Source: Ruminococcus sp.
GTDB lineage: Bacteria; Bacillota; Clostridia; Oscillospirales; Ruminococcaceae
Length of the DNA stretch: 64,000 nucleotides
Direction: 5' to 3'
Assembly: GCA_017470535.1 (NCBI GenBank)
Contig: JAFUYP010000005.1
Coordinates: forward strand, 1 to 64,000
Position 1 is the first letter of the stretch, and each line of letters opens with the position of its first letter. A program made the translations under genes and the position numbers. This document shows positions 1 to 8,071 of this stretch, piece after piece. The notes beneath the pieces were generated by a model, which saw only the letters and a program-made list of their open reading frames with translations, made no database searches and had not been told where the DNA came from.

Positions 1-2124
1 GAGATACTAAAAGAAAACGGCAGATCACTTGCAGACCTTGAGGACATAGAGGACGCAGCGCTCGGAAACGGCGGTCTTGGCAGACTGGCTGCCTGCTTTC
101 TTGATTCGGCAGCGGCGCACGATCTTCCGCTTGACGGGTACGGCATAAGATACAAGTACGGCTTGTTCAGACAGACGATAGAAAACGGCTTCCAGCGTGA
201 ATATGCCGATGACTGGCAGAAGTACTGCGACCCGTGGAGCAAGAGAAACGACACCGATGCAGTGAATGTCGTTTACAGCGACATGACAGTAAAGGCTGTA
301 CCCTACGATATGCCAATAATAGGCTTCGGCACAAACAATATCGGCACTCTCAGACTGTGGCAGGCTGAAAGTGAGGACGAGTTTGATTTTGACAAGTTCA
401 ACGACGGAAGGTACGAGGACGCAGTAAGCTCAAAGACTGCTGCTGAAAACATCTCAAAGGTGCTTTACCCGAATGATAATTTCTATGAGGGCAAGGTGCT
501 AAGACTCAGGCAGGAGTATTTCTTCTCGGCGGCATCGCTTGCTGACATTGTCAGAAAGCACAAGGCTGTACACGGCTCGCTCGACACGCTGCCGGAGTAT
601 GTGACCATTCAGCTCAACGACACCCACCCTGTAATATCTATCCCCGAGCTTATGAGGATACTTGTAGACGAGAACGGTTATGAGTTTGAAAAAGCGTTTG
701 AGATAACACAAAAGACCTTCAACTACACAAACCACACTGTAATGCAGGAGGCACTTGAAAAGTGGGACTGCAAGACGGTCGAAGCACTTCTGCCGAGAGT
801 GTATGCTTTCGCACTGATGATAAACGAGCGCTTTATGAGAGATATGTATAAGCTCGGCAAGGACAAGGAGTTTATAAAGGCGCTCGCCCCCGTCGAGGGC
901 GGTCAGCTCAAAATGGCGAATATGGCGGTGTACGCTTCAAGCTGCACAAACGGCGTGGCGCAGATACACACAGAGATACTCAAAGCAGACACCCTAAAGG
1001 GCTGGTATGAGCTGTACCCAGAGAGATTCCAGAACAAGACCAACGGCATCACACAAAGGCGCTGGCTCGCACTTTGCAACGAGGAGCTGTCGTCCCTTAT
1101 AACAAGGCTGCTCGGGAATGATGACTGGGTAAAGGATCTTGACAAGCTGAGTCTACTTAAAAAGTACGCCGATGACGATGCAGTGATAGATGAATTTATC
1201 AGGATAAAGCAGCTCAAAAAGCAGCAGCTTGCAGACTATATCTTCGCACACGACGGTATCAGGATCGACCCTGATACGATATTCGACACACAGATAAAGC
1301 GTCTGCATGAGTACAAAAGGCAGCTTCTGAATGCCTTGTCGATACTCTACATCTACTTCGGCATAAAGGACGGAAGTATCAGAGACTTTACACCGACTAC
1401 GTTTATTTTCGGCGCTAAGTCTGCACCCGGGTACAGGAGAGCCAAGGCAATAATCAAGCTGATAAACGAGATAGGCAGGCTTGTTTCCGAGGACGAGCAG
1501 ACAAAGGATCTTATCAAGGTCGTGTTCGTTTCAAACTACAATGTTTCCTATGCCGAAAAGCTCGTTTCGGGCAGTGATGTTTCAGAGCAGATATCGACTG
1601 CCGGCACTGAGGCAAGCGGTACGGGCAACATGAAGCTGATGCTCAACGGCACAGTGACGCTCGGAACATACGACGGTGCTAACATCGAGATAGCCGAGGA
1701 AGCAGGAGAAGAGAACAACTACATCTTCGGCGCCCGTGTAGAGGATCTTGAAAAGATAATGCCCGACTACGACCCGAGGAAGCTGGCATTTGAAAACGAC
1801 AAAATAAACCGTGTGATAAACAAGCTGATAGACGGCTCACTTGATGACGGCGGCGTGCCGTCTGACGAGGAGGGCAGCTTTAAGGAGCTTTACAAGGCAC
1901 TGACCGACGGCGCAAGCTGGCACGTTCCCGATCACTACTATCTGTTAGGCGATCTGGAGGACTATGTAAAGACCAAGCTGCAGGTAAACCACGACTTTAC
2001 AGACAAGCGTGCGTTTGCAAGAAAATGCTGGCTGAATATGTGCAAGGCAGGAAAGTTCTCGTCCGACAGGACTATCAAGGACTACGCCGAAAACATCTGG
2101 AAGATAGAAAAGGTAAATGTATGA
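1..2124 (+). CDS. glgP: Glycogen/alpha-glucan phosphorylase, 5' end outside the window
   Basis: This is a PLP-dependent glycogen phosphorylase (GT35), which releases glucose-1-phosphate from stored glycogen in the cytoplasm. The reading frame is open from base 1, so the start codon lies upstream of the window. The first visible residues include the family signature ALGNGGLGRLAACFLDS. Near the C-terminus the run EASGTGNMKLMLNGT carries the PLP-binding lysine (K of GNMK), followed by LGTYDGANIEI. About 707 residues are visible, against roughly 800 or more for the family, so only the N-terminal regulatory part is missing. A TTG at 163 is in frame but internal to the conserved core and is not the start. 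A hairpin terminator follows immediately. The identification is secure. Confidence 0.96.
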   Translation, partial: EILKENGRSLADLEDIEDAALGNGGLGRLAACFLDSAAAHDLPLDGYGIRYKYGLFRQTIENGFQREYADDWQKYCDPWSKRNDTDAVNVVYSDMTVKAVPYDMPIIGFGTNNIGTLRLWQAESEDEFDFDKFNDGRYEDAVSSKTAAENISKVLYPNDNFYEGKVLRLRQEYFFSAASLADIVRKHKAVHGSLDTLPEYVTIQLNDTHPVISIPELMRILVDENGYEFEKAFEITQKTFNYTNHTVMQEALEKWDCKTVEALLPRVYAFALMINERFMRDMYKLGKDKEFIKALAPVEGGQLKMANMAVYASSCTNGVAQIHTEILKADTLKGWYELYPERFQNKTNGITQRRWLALCNEELSSLITRLLGNDDWVKDLDKLSLLKKYADDDAVIDEFIRIKQLKKQQLADYIFAHDGIRIDPDTIFDTQIKRLHEYKRQLLNALSILYIYFGIKDGSIRDFTPTTFIFGAKSAPGYRRAKAIIKLINEIGRLVSEDEQTKDLIKVVFVSNYNVSYAEKLVSGSDVSEQISTAGTEASGTGNMKLMLNGTVTLGTYDGANIEIAEEAGEENNYIFGARVEDLEKIMPDYDPRKLAFENDKINRVINKLIDGSLDDGGVPSDEEGSFKELYKALTDGASWHVPDHYYLLGDLEDYVKTKLQVNHDFTDKRAFARKCWLNMCKAGKFSSDRTIKDYAENIWKIEKVNV

Positions 2125-2130
2125 TCTATG

Positions 2131-2159
2131 CCCCCTCCCTGTTTTTACGGAGGGGGTTT
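2131..2159 (+). terminator. Terminator after glgP overlapping the next ribosome binding site
   Basis: A perfect 8-bp stem (CCCCCTCC / GGAGGGGG) with a 10-base loop is followed by TTT. The right arm GGAGGGGG is also the Shine-Dalgarno for the ATG at 2161, so the folded hairpin would hide that site. Confidence 0.7.
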
Positions 2160-2160
2160 A

Positions 2161-2883
2161 ATGGATACTGATAACAAGCGAGGAAGAATTATGCGCTCAC
2201 CGCAGGAGATAGAGTTTTCATTCGTAAAAAAATATAAAAAAGCGATATGGCACAGATTTATAAAAGCCGGGCGTGAGTATGAACTTATCAAAGACGGCGA
2301 CAATATAGTGTGTGTTATTTCGGATAACATACAGGGGTTTTTATTCGCAAAATGCTATGACAGGCTGCACAGATACAGCGAAACAAAGTTTGAGCTTACC
2401 TTTTTAGCCGACGACACCGGGCAAAGCCGTCAGCTTGCAGATGCGTTTGGGCTTTCGGTAAGGTTTGAGGGGAAGGATAACTACCTGTCACTAGCAAAAA
2501 ATATCGCTGCCAACAAGATAGCCCTCCCCGACTGCTTTGATGACTGCACCGAGTACATTTTAAGCGGCGTTTTATTTGACGGCAGACTGCACGCACTTAT
2601 CCCCGAGGAAAAATGCGGCTGCATAACACTTATCCGTGCAGGTATCTTAGTCGGCAGAGAGGATATAAAGGCATTTGCACGCTATAATGGCTTTTCTATG
2701 GAGATAAGTCCCGAAAATGAAAAGCGGCAGTTTGCAGGTGAGCTTATCAGAGAGCTTGCAAAAAACAATCAGAACTTAGAGATAAACATTTTACGCTCCT
2801 GCGAGAATGTCAATCCCGAGGTCGTCATCTCCTATATAATGGACGGCAAAATACATTCAGTATTGGGTGATATAAATGGATAA
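2161..2883 (+). CDS. TtcA/PP-ATPase-family protein with degenerate PP-loop
   Basis: The protein (about 240 aa) matches the clostridial TtcA-like tRNA 2-thiocytidine synthetase family over its length as I remember it: EIEFSFVKKYKKAIWHRF, YELIKDGDNI, NKIALPDCFDD, LIRAGILVGREDIKAF, and a C-terminal ENVNPEVVISY segment. The catalytic PP-loop, normally SGGKDS, reads SDNIQG here. The CxxC pair normally in the middle (PCYLCARMRRG type) is absent, and the GHHFDD box reads PDCFDD. The fold may be kept while ATP-dependent thiolation is probably lost. I chose the ATG at 2161 because GGAGGGGG precedes it; the ATG at 2191 (GAGGAAG upstream) is also plausible. An in-frame upstream ATG at 2128 lies before the glgP terminator and is unlikely. 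The gene overlaps the next one by 8 bp. Confidence 0.7.
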   Translation: MDTDNKRGRIMRSPQEIEFSFVKKYKKAIWHRFIKAGREYELIKDGDNIVCVISDNIQGFLFAKCYDRLHRYSETKFELTFLADDTGQSRQLADAFGLSVRFEGKDNYLSLAKNIAANKIALPDCFDDCTEYILSGVLFDGRLHALIPEEKCGCITLIRAGILVGREDIKAFARYNGFSMEISPENEKRQFAGELIRELAKNNQNLEINILRSCENVNPEVVISYIMDGKIHSVLGDING

Positions 2884-3586
2884 CAGATTTTCAAGAATGG
2901 GCATCATCTACGGCGGAAGGGAAAAAGCTCTCGCCGGCAGGCGTGTGGCGGTATTCGGCATAGGCGGTGTCGGCAGCTACACGGCTGAGGCTCTCGCACG
3001 CAGCGGTATCGGTGCTATTGATGTCATAGATGCAGATAAAGTTGACATCACAAACATAAACCGGCAGCTGTATGCGCTTACAAGCACCGTCGGCAGATAC
3101 AAGGTCGATGTGGCAAAAGAGCGTATACTTGATATAAACCCCGAGTGCAGAGTGACAGCGCACAGGCTGTTTTACAGCCCCGAAACTGCCGGGCAAATAG
3201 ATATGTCAGCCTACGACTACATAGTAGATGCAGTTGACACAGTGACGGCAAAGCTGACACTTATAGAAGCGGCAAATGCGGCAAACGTCAAGATAATATC
3301 CTCAATGGGGGCAGGCAACAAGACCGACCCTACAAAATTTGAGGTGGCGGATATTTTTAAAACGAGCGTGTGTCCGCTTGCAAGGGTAATGCGGCACGAG
3401 CTTAAAAAGCGTGGCATAAAAAAGCTGACGGTAGTATATTCGACCGAGCAGCCGGCAGAGCCTGCCGACACCCATGAAAAGCCGGAAAACGGCAGACGGG
3501 CAGTTCCCGGCTCATGCGCCTTTGTGCCGTCTGTTGCAGGGCTTATCATCGCCGGCAAGGTGATAAACGATTCTTTATCAGAGTAA
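2876..3586 (+). CDS. tcdA: tRNA threonylcarbamoyladenosine dehydratase (ThiF/E1-like)
   Basis: This is an E1-like ATP-dependent enzyme of the ThiF/MoeB/TcdA superfamily. TcdA cyclises t6A37 of ANN-decoding tRNAs. The N-terminal Rossmann motif GIGGVGS lies at residues 28-34, followed by the nucleotide-binding run DADKVDITNINRQLYA. The stretch DYIVDAVDTVTAKLTLI and SSMGAGNKTDPTKFEVADI are typical of the TcdA branch. At 236 aa the length fits the family (230-270 aa). The start overlaps the stop of the TtcA-like gene, so the two are translationally coupled. That pairing of two tRNA-modification families supports the TcdA assignment over MoeB or ThiF. Confidence 0.85.
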   Translation: MDNRFSRMGIIYGGREKALAGRRVAVFGIGGVGSYTAEALARSGIGAIDVIDADKVDITNINRQLYALTSTVGRYKVDVAKERILDINPECRVTAHRLFYSPETAGQIDMSAYDYIVDAVDTVTAKLTLIEAANAANVKIISSMGAGNKTDPTKFEVADIFKTSVCPLARVMRHELKKRGIKKLTVVYSTEQPAEPADTHEKPENGRRAVPGSCAFVPSVAGLIIAGKVINDSLSE

Positions 3587-3590
3587 TATA

Positions 3591-3624
3591 AAAAGCAGCG
3601 TTTCGTGAAAAACGCTGCTTTTTC
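3591..3624. terminator. Bidirectional terminator between convergent genes
   Basis: The hairpin AAAAGCAGCGTTT / AAACGCTGCTTTT is flanked by A and T runs on the two sides. It lies between the stop codons of the plus-strand tcdA and the minus-strand gene at 3631. Confidence 0.85.
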
Positions 3625-3630
3625 TTATCC

Positions 3631-5340
3631 TTATTTTTTCTTGATCTTTACCTTTTTGACTGCCGTGTAGCCGCTGTAATACTTTGTGCCCTTCACCGTT
3701 TTGTAGGTGCGTACCTTTACATAATAGGTCTTGCCTTTTTTGAGCTTGCCTATCGTTTTTGACAGCTTGCCTGCGCCCTTGACTGTCACTGTGCCGGTGG
3801 TCTTTTTAGTAAACTTCTTTGATGTCGAATACTTTATCTGATAGCCTGTAACGCCTGCGACCTTCTTGTATTTGACCTTCAGCTTTTTGACCTTGGGCGA
3901 TGTGAGCGAGGTCACTTTTGTCTTTTTGGGGATTATCTTGAAAGTCACCGTCTTGCTTCCCTTATACCTGCCCTTGCCGGTAATAGTGATCTTAGCTGTT
4001 CCTATCTGCTTGTTATCGGAATAACTGATCGTGTAGTCAGTACCCTTTTCGAGCTTGACACCGTCTACCTTTACTGCCGGAGAGGGCTTGATAGCTTTGC
4101 CGGTATATGTCTTATTGCCGACAGCTGTGACCTTTGCGTTCTTTACGCTCTTGACGCCCAAGCGGAAATAATAATCAACAGTGGAATGATAAGTATTACT
4201 GCTCACCTTTATAAACACCTTCCCCTTAGGAAGTGATACAAGTGACGCATTGTAGTTTTTCTCGCCTACGACATAGCTATTGCTCGATATAAACTTGTGC
4301 TTTTCATCATAGAAGGACACTATCCAGCCCTTGCCTGCATAATACTCCTCATACACCGAGCCGAAGTCAAACGGCACAGAGCCTTCATTATTATTGTAAA
4401 ACTCATAATAATCAGCGTTTGATGCATTATGCGTGCTGCCGTAATACCAGTCATAAAGCCCTACACTGTCAGCAGATAAAAAGTCTTTTCCCCTGCCCGA
4501 TTCACGGAAATCACTCTTTATAAAATTCACATTGAGGTTGTATGTTTTCTTTGTAAGATATGACGCCTCAGCTATCTTTATAAAATACCCTGCATTCTTT
4601 ACAACTCCGAAGCGTGGCGTCTTGAATGTTTCTTCATCGCCGACGTAAACGTAAGTAGAGTATATATACTTCTGCTTTTCATCATAAAGCGATATGACAT
4701 AGCCCTTTCCGGGGTCGTACTCCTCGTATTCGCTGTTAAAGTTTATCTCGACATACCCGTCATCGGGTGCTGTGAATTTAAAGTAATCTGTATCTGATGT
4801 AGAAGTCAGCGTACCGTAGTATGTTTCGTCGGTGACTATCTTATTAGCAGTAAGAAAAGTATCGTCTGCCCTGCCGTTGTCCCACTGCTGCGAGGGCGTA
4901 AAGTCAACTGTTATCTCGTAATCCATAAGAGAAGTATAGGTCGCACCGCTCACCTTTACATAGTAAGTACCTGCATTAAGACCTAACGGTGTCAGATGCT
5001 CGGTATCCGGATCCCCCACATAGAAATACTCTGAAAATATGCTATGCTGAGCTGAGTCATATACATATACAGTCCAGCCCTTGCCGGGGTCGTATTCCTC
5101 AAATCCCTTTTTGAAGCTGATGTTCAGATAGCCGTCAGCAGATAAAGTGAATTTATAATAATTCTGATCTCCTGCCTTGTTGAGATTGTCATTTATGACC
5201 GCACCTGTGCTTATGCTCTGGGCAGTTTTAAAGGAATTGTTATTGCTTTGCGCATACACAGTCGGGACGAACCCCGATGTGCCGAGCATCATGCTAAGGG
5301 CAAGAACACCTGAAACGATCTGTCTTTTCATTTTAAACAT
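3631..5340 (-). CDS. Secreted protein with three PPC-like repeats, Ig-like and FN3-like modules
   Basis: This is a 569-aa exported protein. Residues 1-30 form a signal peptide ending VYAQ. Three beta-rich repeats follow, each with EEY(D/Y)xGKG, then a FYDE-type strand and a YVG turn; these resemble bacterial pre-peptidase C-terminal (PPC) domains. Near residue 400 is an Ig-like module (YTGKAIKPSPAVKVDG, LEKGTDYTISYSDN, ITGKGRYKGS). A basic FN3-like module (VTGYQIKYSTSKKFTK) closes the protein, which ends in a lysine-rich tail. The same Ig-like and FN3-like modules recur in the genes at 8072 and 16766. No catalytic domain is visible; binding to the cell surface or to a polysaccharide is an inference. 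Confidence 0.7.
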   Translation of the reverse strand: MFKMKRQIVSGVLALSMMLGTSGFVPTVYAQSNNNSFKTAQSISTGAVINDNLNKAGDQNYYKFTLSADGYLNISFKKGFEEYDPGKGWTVYVYDSAQHSIFSEYFYVGDPDTEHLTPLGLNAGTYYVKVSGATYTSLMDYEITVDFTPSQQWDNGRADDTFLTANKIVTDETYYGTLTSTSDTDYFKFTAPDDGYVEINFNSEYEEYDPGKGYVISLYDEKQKYIYSTYVYVGDEETFKTPRFGVVKNAGYFIKIAEASYLTKKTYNLNVNFIKSDFRESGRGKDFLSADSVGLYDWYYGSTHNASNADYYEFYNNNEGSVPFDFGSVYEEYYAGKGWIVSFYDEKHKFISSNSYVVGEKNYNASLVSLPKGKVFIKVSSNTYHSTVDYYFRLGVKSVKNAKVTAVGNKTYTGKAIKPSPAVKVDGVKLEKGTDYTISYSDNKQIGTAKITITGKGRYKGSKTVTFKIIPKKTKVTSLTSPKVKKLKVKYKKVAGVTGYQIKYSTSKKFTKKTTGTVTVKGAGKLSKTIGKLKKGKTYYVKVRTYKTVKGTKYYSGYTAVKKVKIKKK

Positions 5341-5361
5341 CTCCTTGATATTTTAATTAAA

Positions 5362-6213
5362 TTATAGCTTTATCATCTCACATTTTCTGGCACGGTAAAG
5401 GGATATATACCTGAATCCGCACTCTGAAAGCAGCTCTGTCCCTTCCTTTATCCCACCGCCTATATCCGGCAGCTTATGTGCGTCAGATCCGATAGTTATT
5501 ATCTCGCCGCCGAGAGAACGGTAGAGTCTAAGATATTTTTCGTCCGGGAAAGGCTTTGAATACTTCTGCCTGAGACCTGATGTGTTTATCTCGATGCCCT
5601 TGCCGTTTTGAATAAGTGCACAAAATATCTCCCTTACAATATCATCATATCGGCTCATATCCACAGAGATATTATGCTCGCCCTCAATATACCTCAGCGG
5701 ATAGGTCAGATGACCGAGCGAATCAAAGTCCGCAGTCTGTGCCATCCTGAATATCTCCGAGAAATAGTCATCAAGCAGAGCATATATCTCAGAAATGTCC
5801 ATTTTATCGTACTCTATCCAGTAAAAATCCGGCTTGCCTGCATTCATATGCAAAGAGCCTATAACAAAGTCAAGCCCCGGCACAGAAAGCACCTGCGCTG
5901 CAAACTCCGGCGCTTGCAGCGGCTGACCAAGCTCAACACCGCAGAGGAGATTTTTGCATTTTCGTTTAAGAGTCATCACCGTGTCGATGCTTTTCGCTGA
6001 ATAATCACGACTGCCGAACATATCCTTGTCCCGGAGCTGGTATTCAGGGTATTCGCACTCATCTGCCGGGAGGAAGAAATTCACATCGCAGTGATCTGTG
6101 ACAGTTATAAAGTCAAGCCCGAGGTTATATGCCTGTAAGGACATTCTCTCAACAGCCGCCATTTTATCGGCATCGGGAGAAAAAAGTGAATGGGTATGCG
6201 AGTCAAAAAGCAT
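5362..6213 (-). CDS. PHP-domain phosphatase, histidinol-phosphatase type
   Basis: This 283-aa protein belongs to the PHP metallo-phosphoesterase family and resembles HisJ/HisK-type histidinol-phosphate phosphatases. Metal-ligand motifs are visible: DSHTHSLFSPDA at residues 4-15, TVTDHCDV near 38, GVELGQP near 91, GSLHMN near 119 and IGSDAHKLPDI near 242. Length fits HisJ (about 265-290 aa). No other histidine genes are in the window, so the substrate could differ. It is followed closely on the same strand by the gene at 3631 and preceded by the UPF0210 gene (18 bp away). Confidence 0.75.
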   Translation of the reverse strand: MLFDSHTHSLFSPDADKMAAVERMSLQAYNLGLDFITVTDHCDVNFFLPADECEYPEYQLRDKDMFGSRDYSAKSIDTVMTLKRKCKNLLCGVELGQPLQAPEFAAQVLSVPGLDFVIGSLHMNAGKPDFYWIEYDKMDISEIYALLDDYFSEIFRMAQTADFDSLGHLTYPLRYIEGEHNISVDMSRYDDIVREIFCALIQNGKGIEINTSGLRQKYSKPFPDEKYLRLYRSLGGEIITIGSDAHKLPDIGGGIKEGTELLSECGFRYISLYRARKCEMIKL

Positions 6214-6231
6214 TTACGCTTACGCTCCTTA

Positions 6232-7587
6232 TCAGTTTTTCAGCGAGTGCAGCGGTGCAGGTATCTGTCCGCCGCGGTTTATGAATTTCGCAGGGCTTGC
6301 CTGTTTTAGCGGCATTACAGGTCCGCAGCCGAACAGTCCGCCCCAGTCAAGCTCCTCGCCCACCTGCTTGCCGATAGCAGGAACGACCCTGACTGCTGTG
6401 GTCTTGCTGTTTACCATACCGATCGCCGCTTCGTCTGCGATTATCGCAGCTATCGTTTCGGGTGTGGTATCGCCGGGTATCACTATCATATCAAGCCCCA
6501 CCGAGCATACCGCTGTCATAGCTTCGAGCTTTTCTATCGTCAGCACGCCTGACTTTGCAGCGTCTATCATACCAGCGTCCTCTGATACGGGTATGAATGC
6601 GCCCGACAGACCGCCTATGCGTGAGCAGGCCATTACGCCGCCTTTTTTTACAGCGTCATTGAGCAGTGCGAGCGTTGCAGTCGTGCCGTGTGTGCCGCAC
6701 TGTTCAAGCCCTATCTCTTCAAGTATATGCGCCACCGAATCGCCTACTGCCGGCGTAGGTGCGAGCGACAGGTCAACTATACCGAACGGCACGCCCAGGC
6801 GCTTTGAAGCCATAGTGCCTACCAGCTGACCCACTCTTGTGATCTTGAAAGATATTTTCTTGATTATATCGCTTATCTGTGTTATGTCCGCATCTGGATA
6901 TTTTGCAAGTGCTGCCCTTACAACGCCGGGGCCGGAAACGCCTACGTTTATCATGCAGTCAGGCTCACCTACACCGTGGAACGCACCTGCCATGAACGGG
7001 TTATCCTCGACCGCATTGCAGAACACCACGAGCTTGGCTGCACCAAAGCACGCCTTGTCAACAGTCGCCTCTGCCGACTGCTTTATTATCCCGCCCATGA
7101 GCTTGCAGGCATCAAGGTTGATACCCGTCTTTGTAGAGCCTACATTTACAGATGAGCATACCCTCTCTGTGCAGGCAAGTGCCTCGGGGATAGACTTTAT
7201 AAGCTCGACATCGCCTGCCGAAAAGCCCTTCTGCACAAGTGCCGAATAGCCGCCTATAAGGTTCACGCCCACTGCCTTTGCAGCCTCGTCCATAGCCTTT
7301 GCAAACGGCACAGGCGAGCATTTGCAGGCTGCCGAAACGATAGCTATCGGCGTTACCGAGATACGCTTGTTGATTATCGGTATGCCAAGCTCTTTTTCTA
7401 TCTCCTCGCCTACCCTTACAAGATCCTTAGCCTTTGTGGTTATCTTGTCATAGACCTTTTTGCACGCTGTATCTATGTCAGCATCTATGCAGTCAAGCAG
7501 CGAGATGCCCATAGTGATAGTTCTTATATCAAGGCACTCGTTCTGTATCATTCTGATAGTTTCAAGAATATCGTATGTCTTTATCAT
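6232..7587 (-). CDS. UPF0210 (PFL-type) protein
   Basis: This 451-aa protein matches the UPF0210/DUF711 family, which is related by fold to pyruvate formate-lyase-like barrels. Recognisable segments are [19 protein letters not shown] at the N-terminus, [22 protein letters not shown] and [17 protein letters not shown]. Its biochemical role is not established. It lies 17 bp downstream of the ACT-domain gene at 7605. These two families sit side by side in many Firmicutes and archaea, so they probably act together in sensing or metabolising a small ligand; that is an inference. Confidence 0.9.
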   Translation of the reverse strand: MIKTYDILETIRMIQNECLDIRTITMGISLLDCIDADIDTACKKVYDKITTKAKDLVRVGEEIEKELGIPIINKRISVTPIAIVSAACKCSPVPFAKAMDEAAKAVGVNLIGGYSALVQKGFSAGDVELIKSIPEALACTERVCSSVNVGSTKTGINLDACKLMGGIIKQSAEATVDKACFGAAKLVVFCNAVEDNPFMAGAFHGVGEPDCMINVGVSGPGVVRAALAKYPDADITQISDIIKKISFKITRVGQLVGTMASKRLGVPFGIVDLSLAPTPAVGDSVAHILEEIGLEQCGTHGTTATLALLNDAVKKGGVMACSRIGGLSGAFIPVSEDAGMIDAAKSGVLTIEKLEAMTAVCSVGLDMIVIPGDTTPETIAAIIADEAAIGMVNSKTTAVRVVPAIGKQVGEELDWGGLFGCGPVMPLKQASPAKFINRGGQIPAPLHSLKN

Positions 7588-7604
7588 TTATGTAAGTCCC
7601 CTTT

Positions 7605-7874
7605 TTATATCTCGTGCATACACTTGAATATATCCTCGTGCATGGTATGTATCTCAAGCCCCATGCTGTCGCCCATTGCGGCAAGGTCATCAACAAGTGT
7701 CGCAAACTCGCCGTTTATCCTTGAAATATCAACAAGCATAGTCATAGCGAATATATCTTCAAGCACAGACTGGGAGACCTCTATAACGTTTGCATTATAC
7801 TCCGCACATTTTGTGGACACCTTTGCCAGGATACCTACTGCGTCTTTTCCTATAACAGATACTACTGCTCTCAT
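7605..7874 (-). CDS. ACT-domain protein, UPF0237
   Basis: This is a single ACT domain of 89 aa, beginning MRAVVSVIGKDAVGILAKVS, the usual start of the UPF0237 family. ACT domains bind amino acids or similar ligands. A longer frame extends 14 codons upstream to 7916, but the ATG at 7874 has AAAGAAAGG in front of it and matches the family start, so I prefer it. It is co-directional with the UPF0210 gene 17 bp downstream. Confidence 0.88.
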   Translation of the reverse strand: MRAVVSVIGKDAVGILAKVSTKCAEYNANVIEVSQSVLEDIFAMTMLVDISRINGEFATLVDDLAAMGDSMGLEIHTMHEDIFKCMHEI

Positions 7875-7983
7875 TAAAATCAACCTTTCTTTCACTAATA
7901 TGTGATACACAGTCAATTATAACATATTTTTTATCATTTTGCAAGGGCGAAAAGGGCAATAAGTGGATTTTATTATGGCAGGG

Positions 7984-8012
7984 TTGCATTTTTGTATTTT
8001 TTATGATATAAT
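7984..8012 (+). promoter_or_regulatory. Sigma-A type promoter for the CAP-domain gene
   Basis: TTGCAT at 7984-7989 and a perfect TATAAT at 8007-8012 are separated by 17 bp. They lie 59 bp before the start codon at 8072. Confidence 0.75.
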
Positions 8013-8071
8013 GTATTCATAATTCGACCATTATAGTTTGTTGAAAACAGAAAACAAAAGGGAGTGTTTTA

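Noticed and set aside
163..2124. Glycogen phosphorylase starting at TTG 163
   Set aside because: The frame is open to base 1 and the upstream residues include the conserved ALGNGGLGRLAACFLDS signature, so this is an internal codon.
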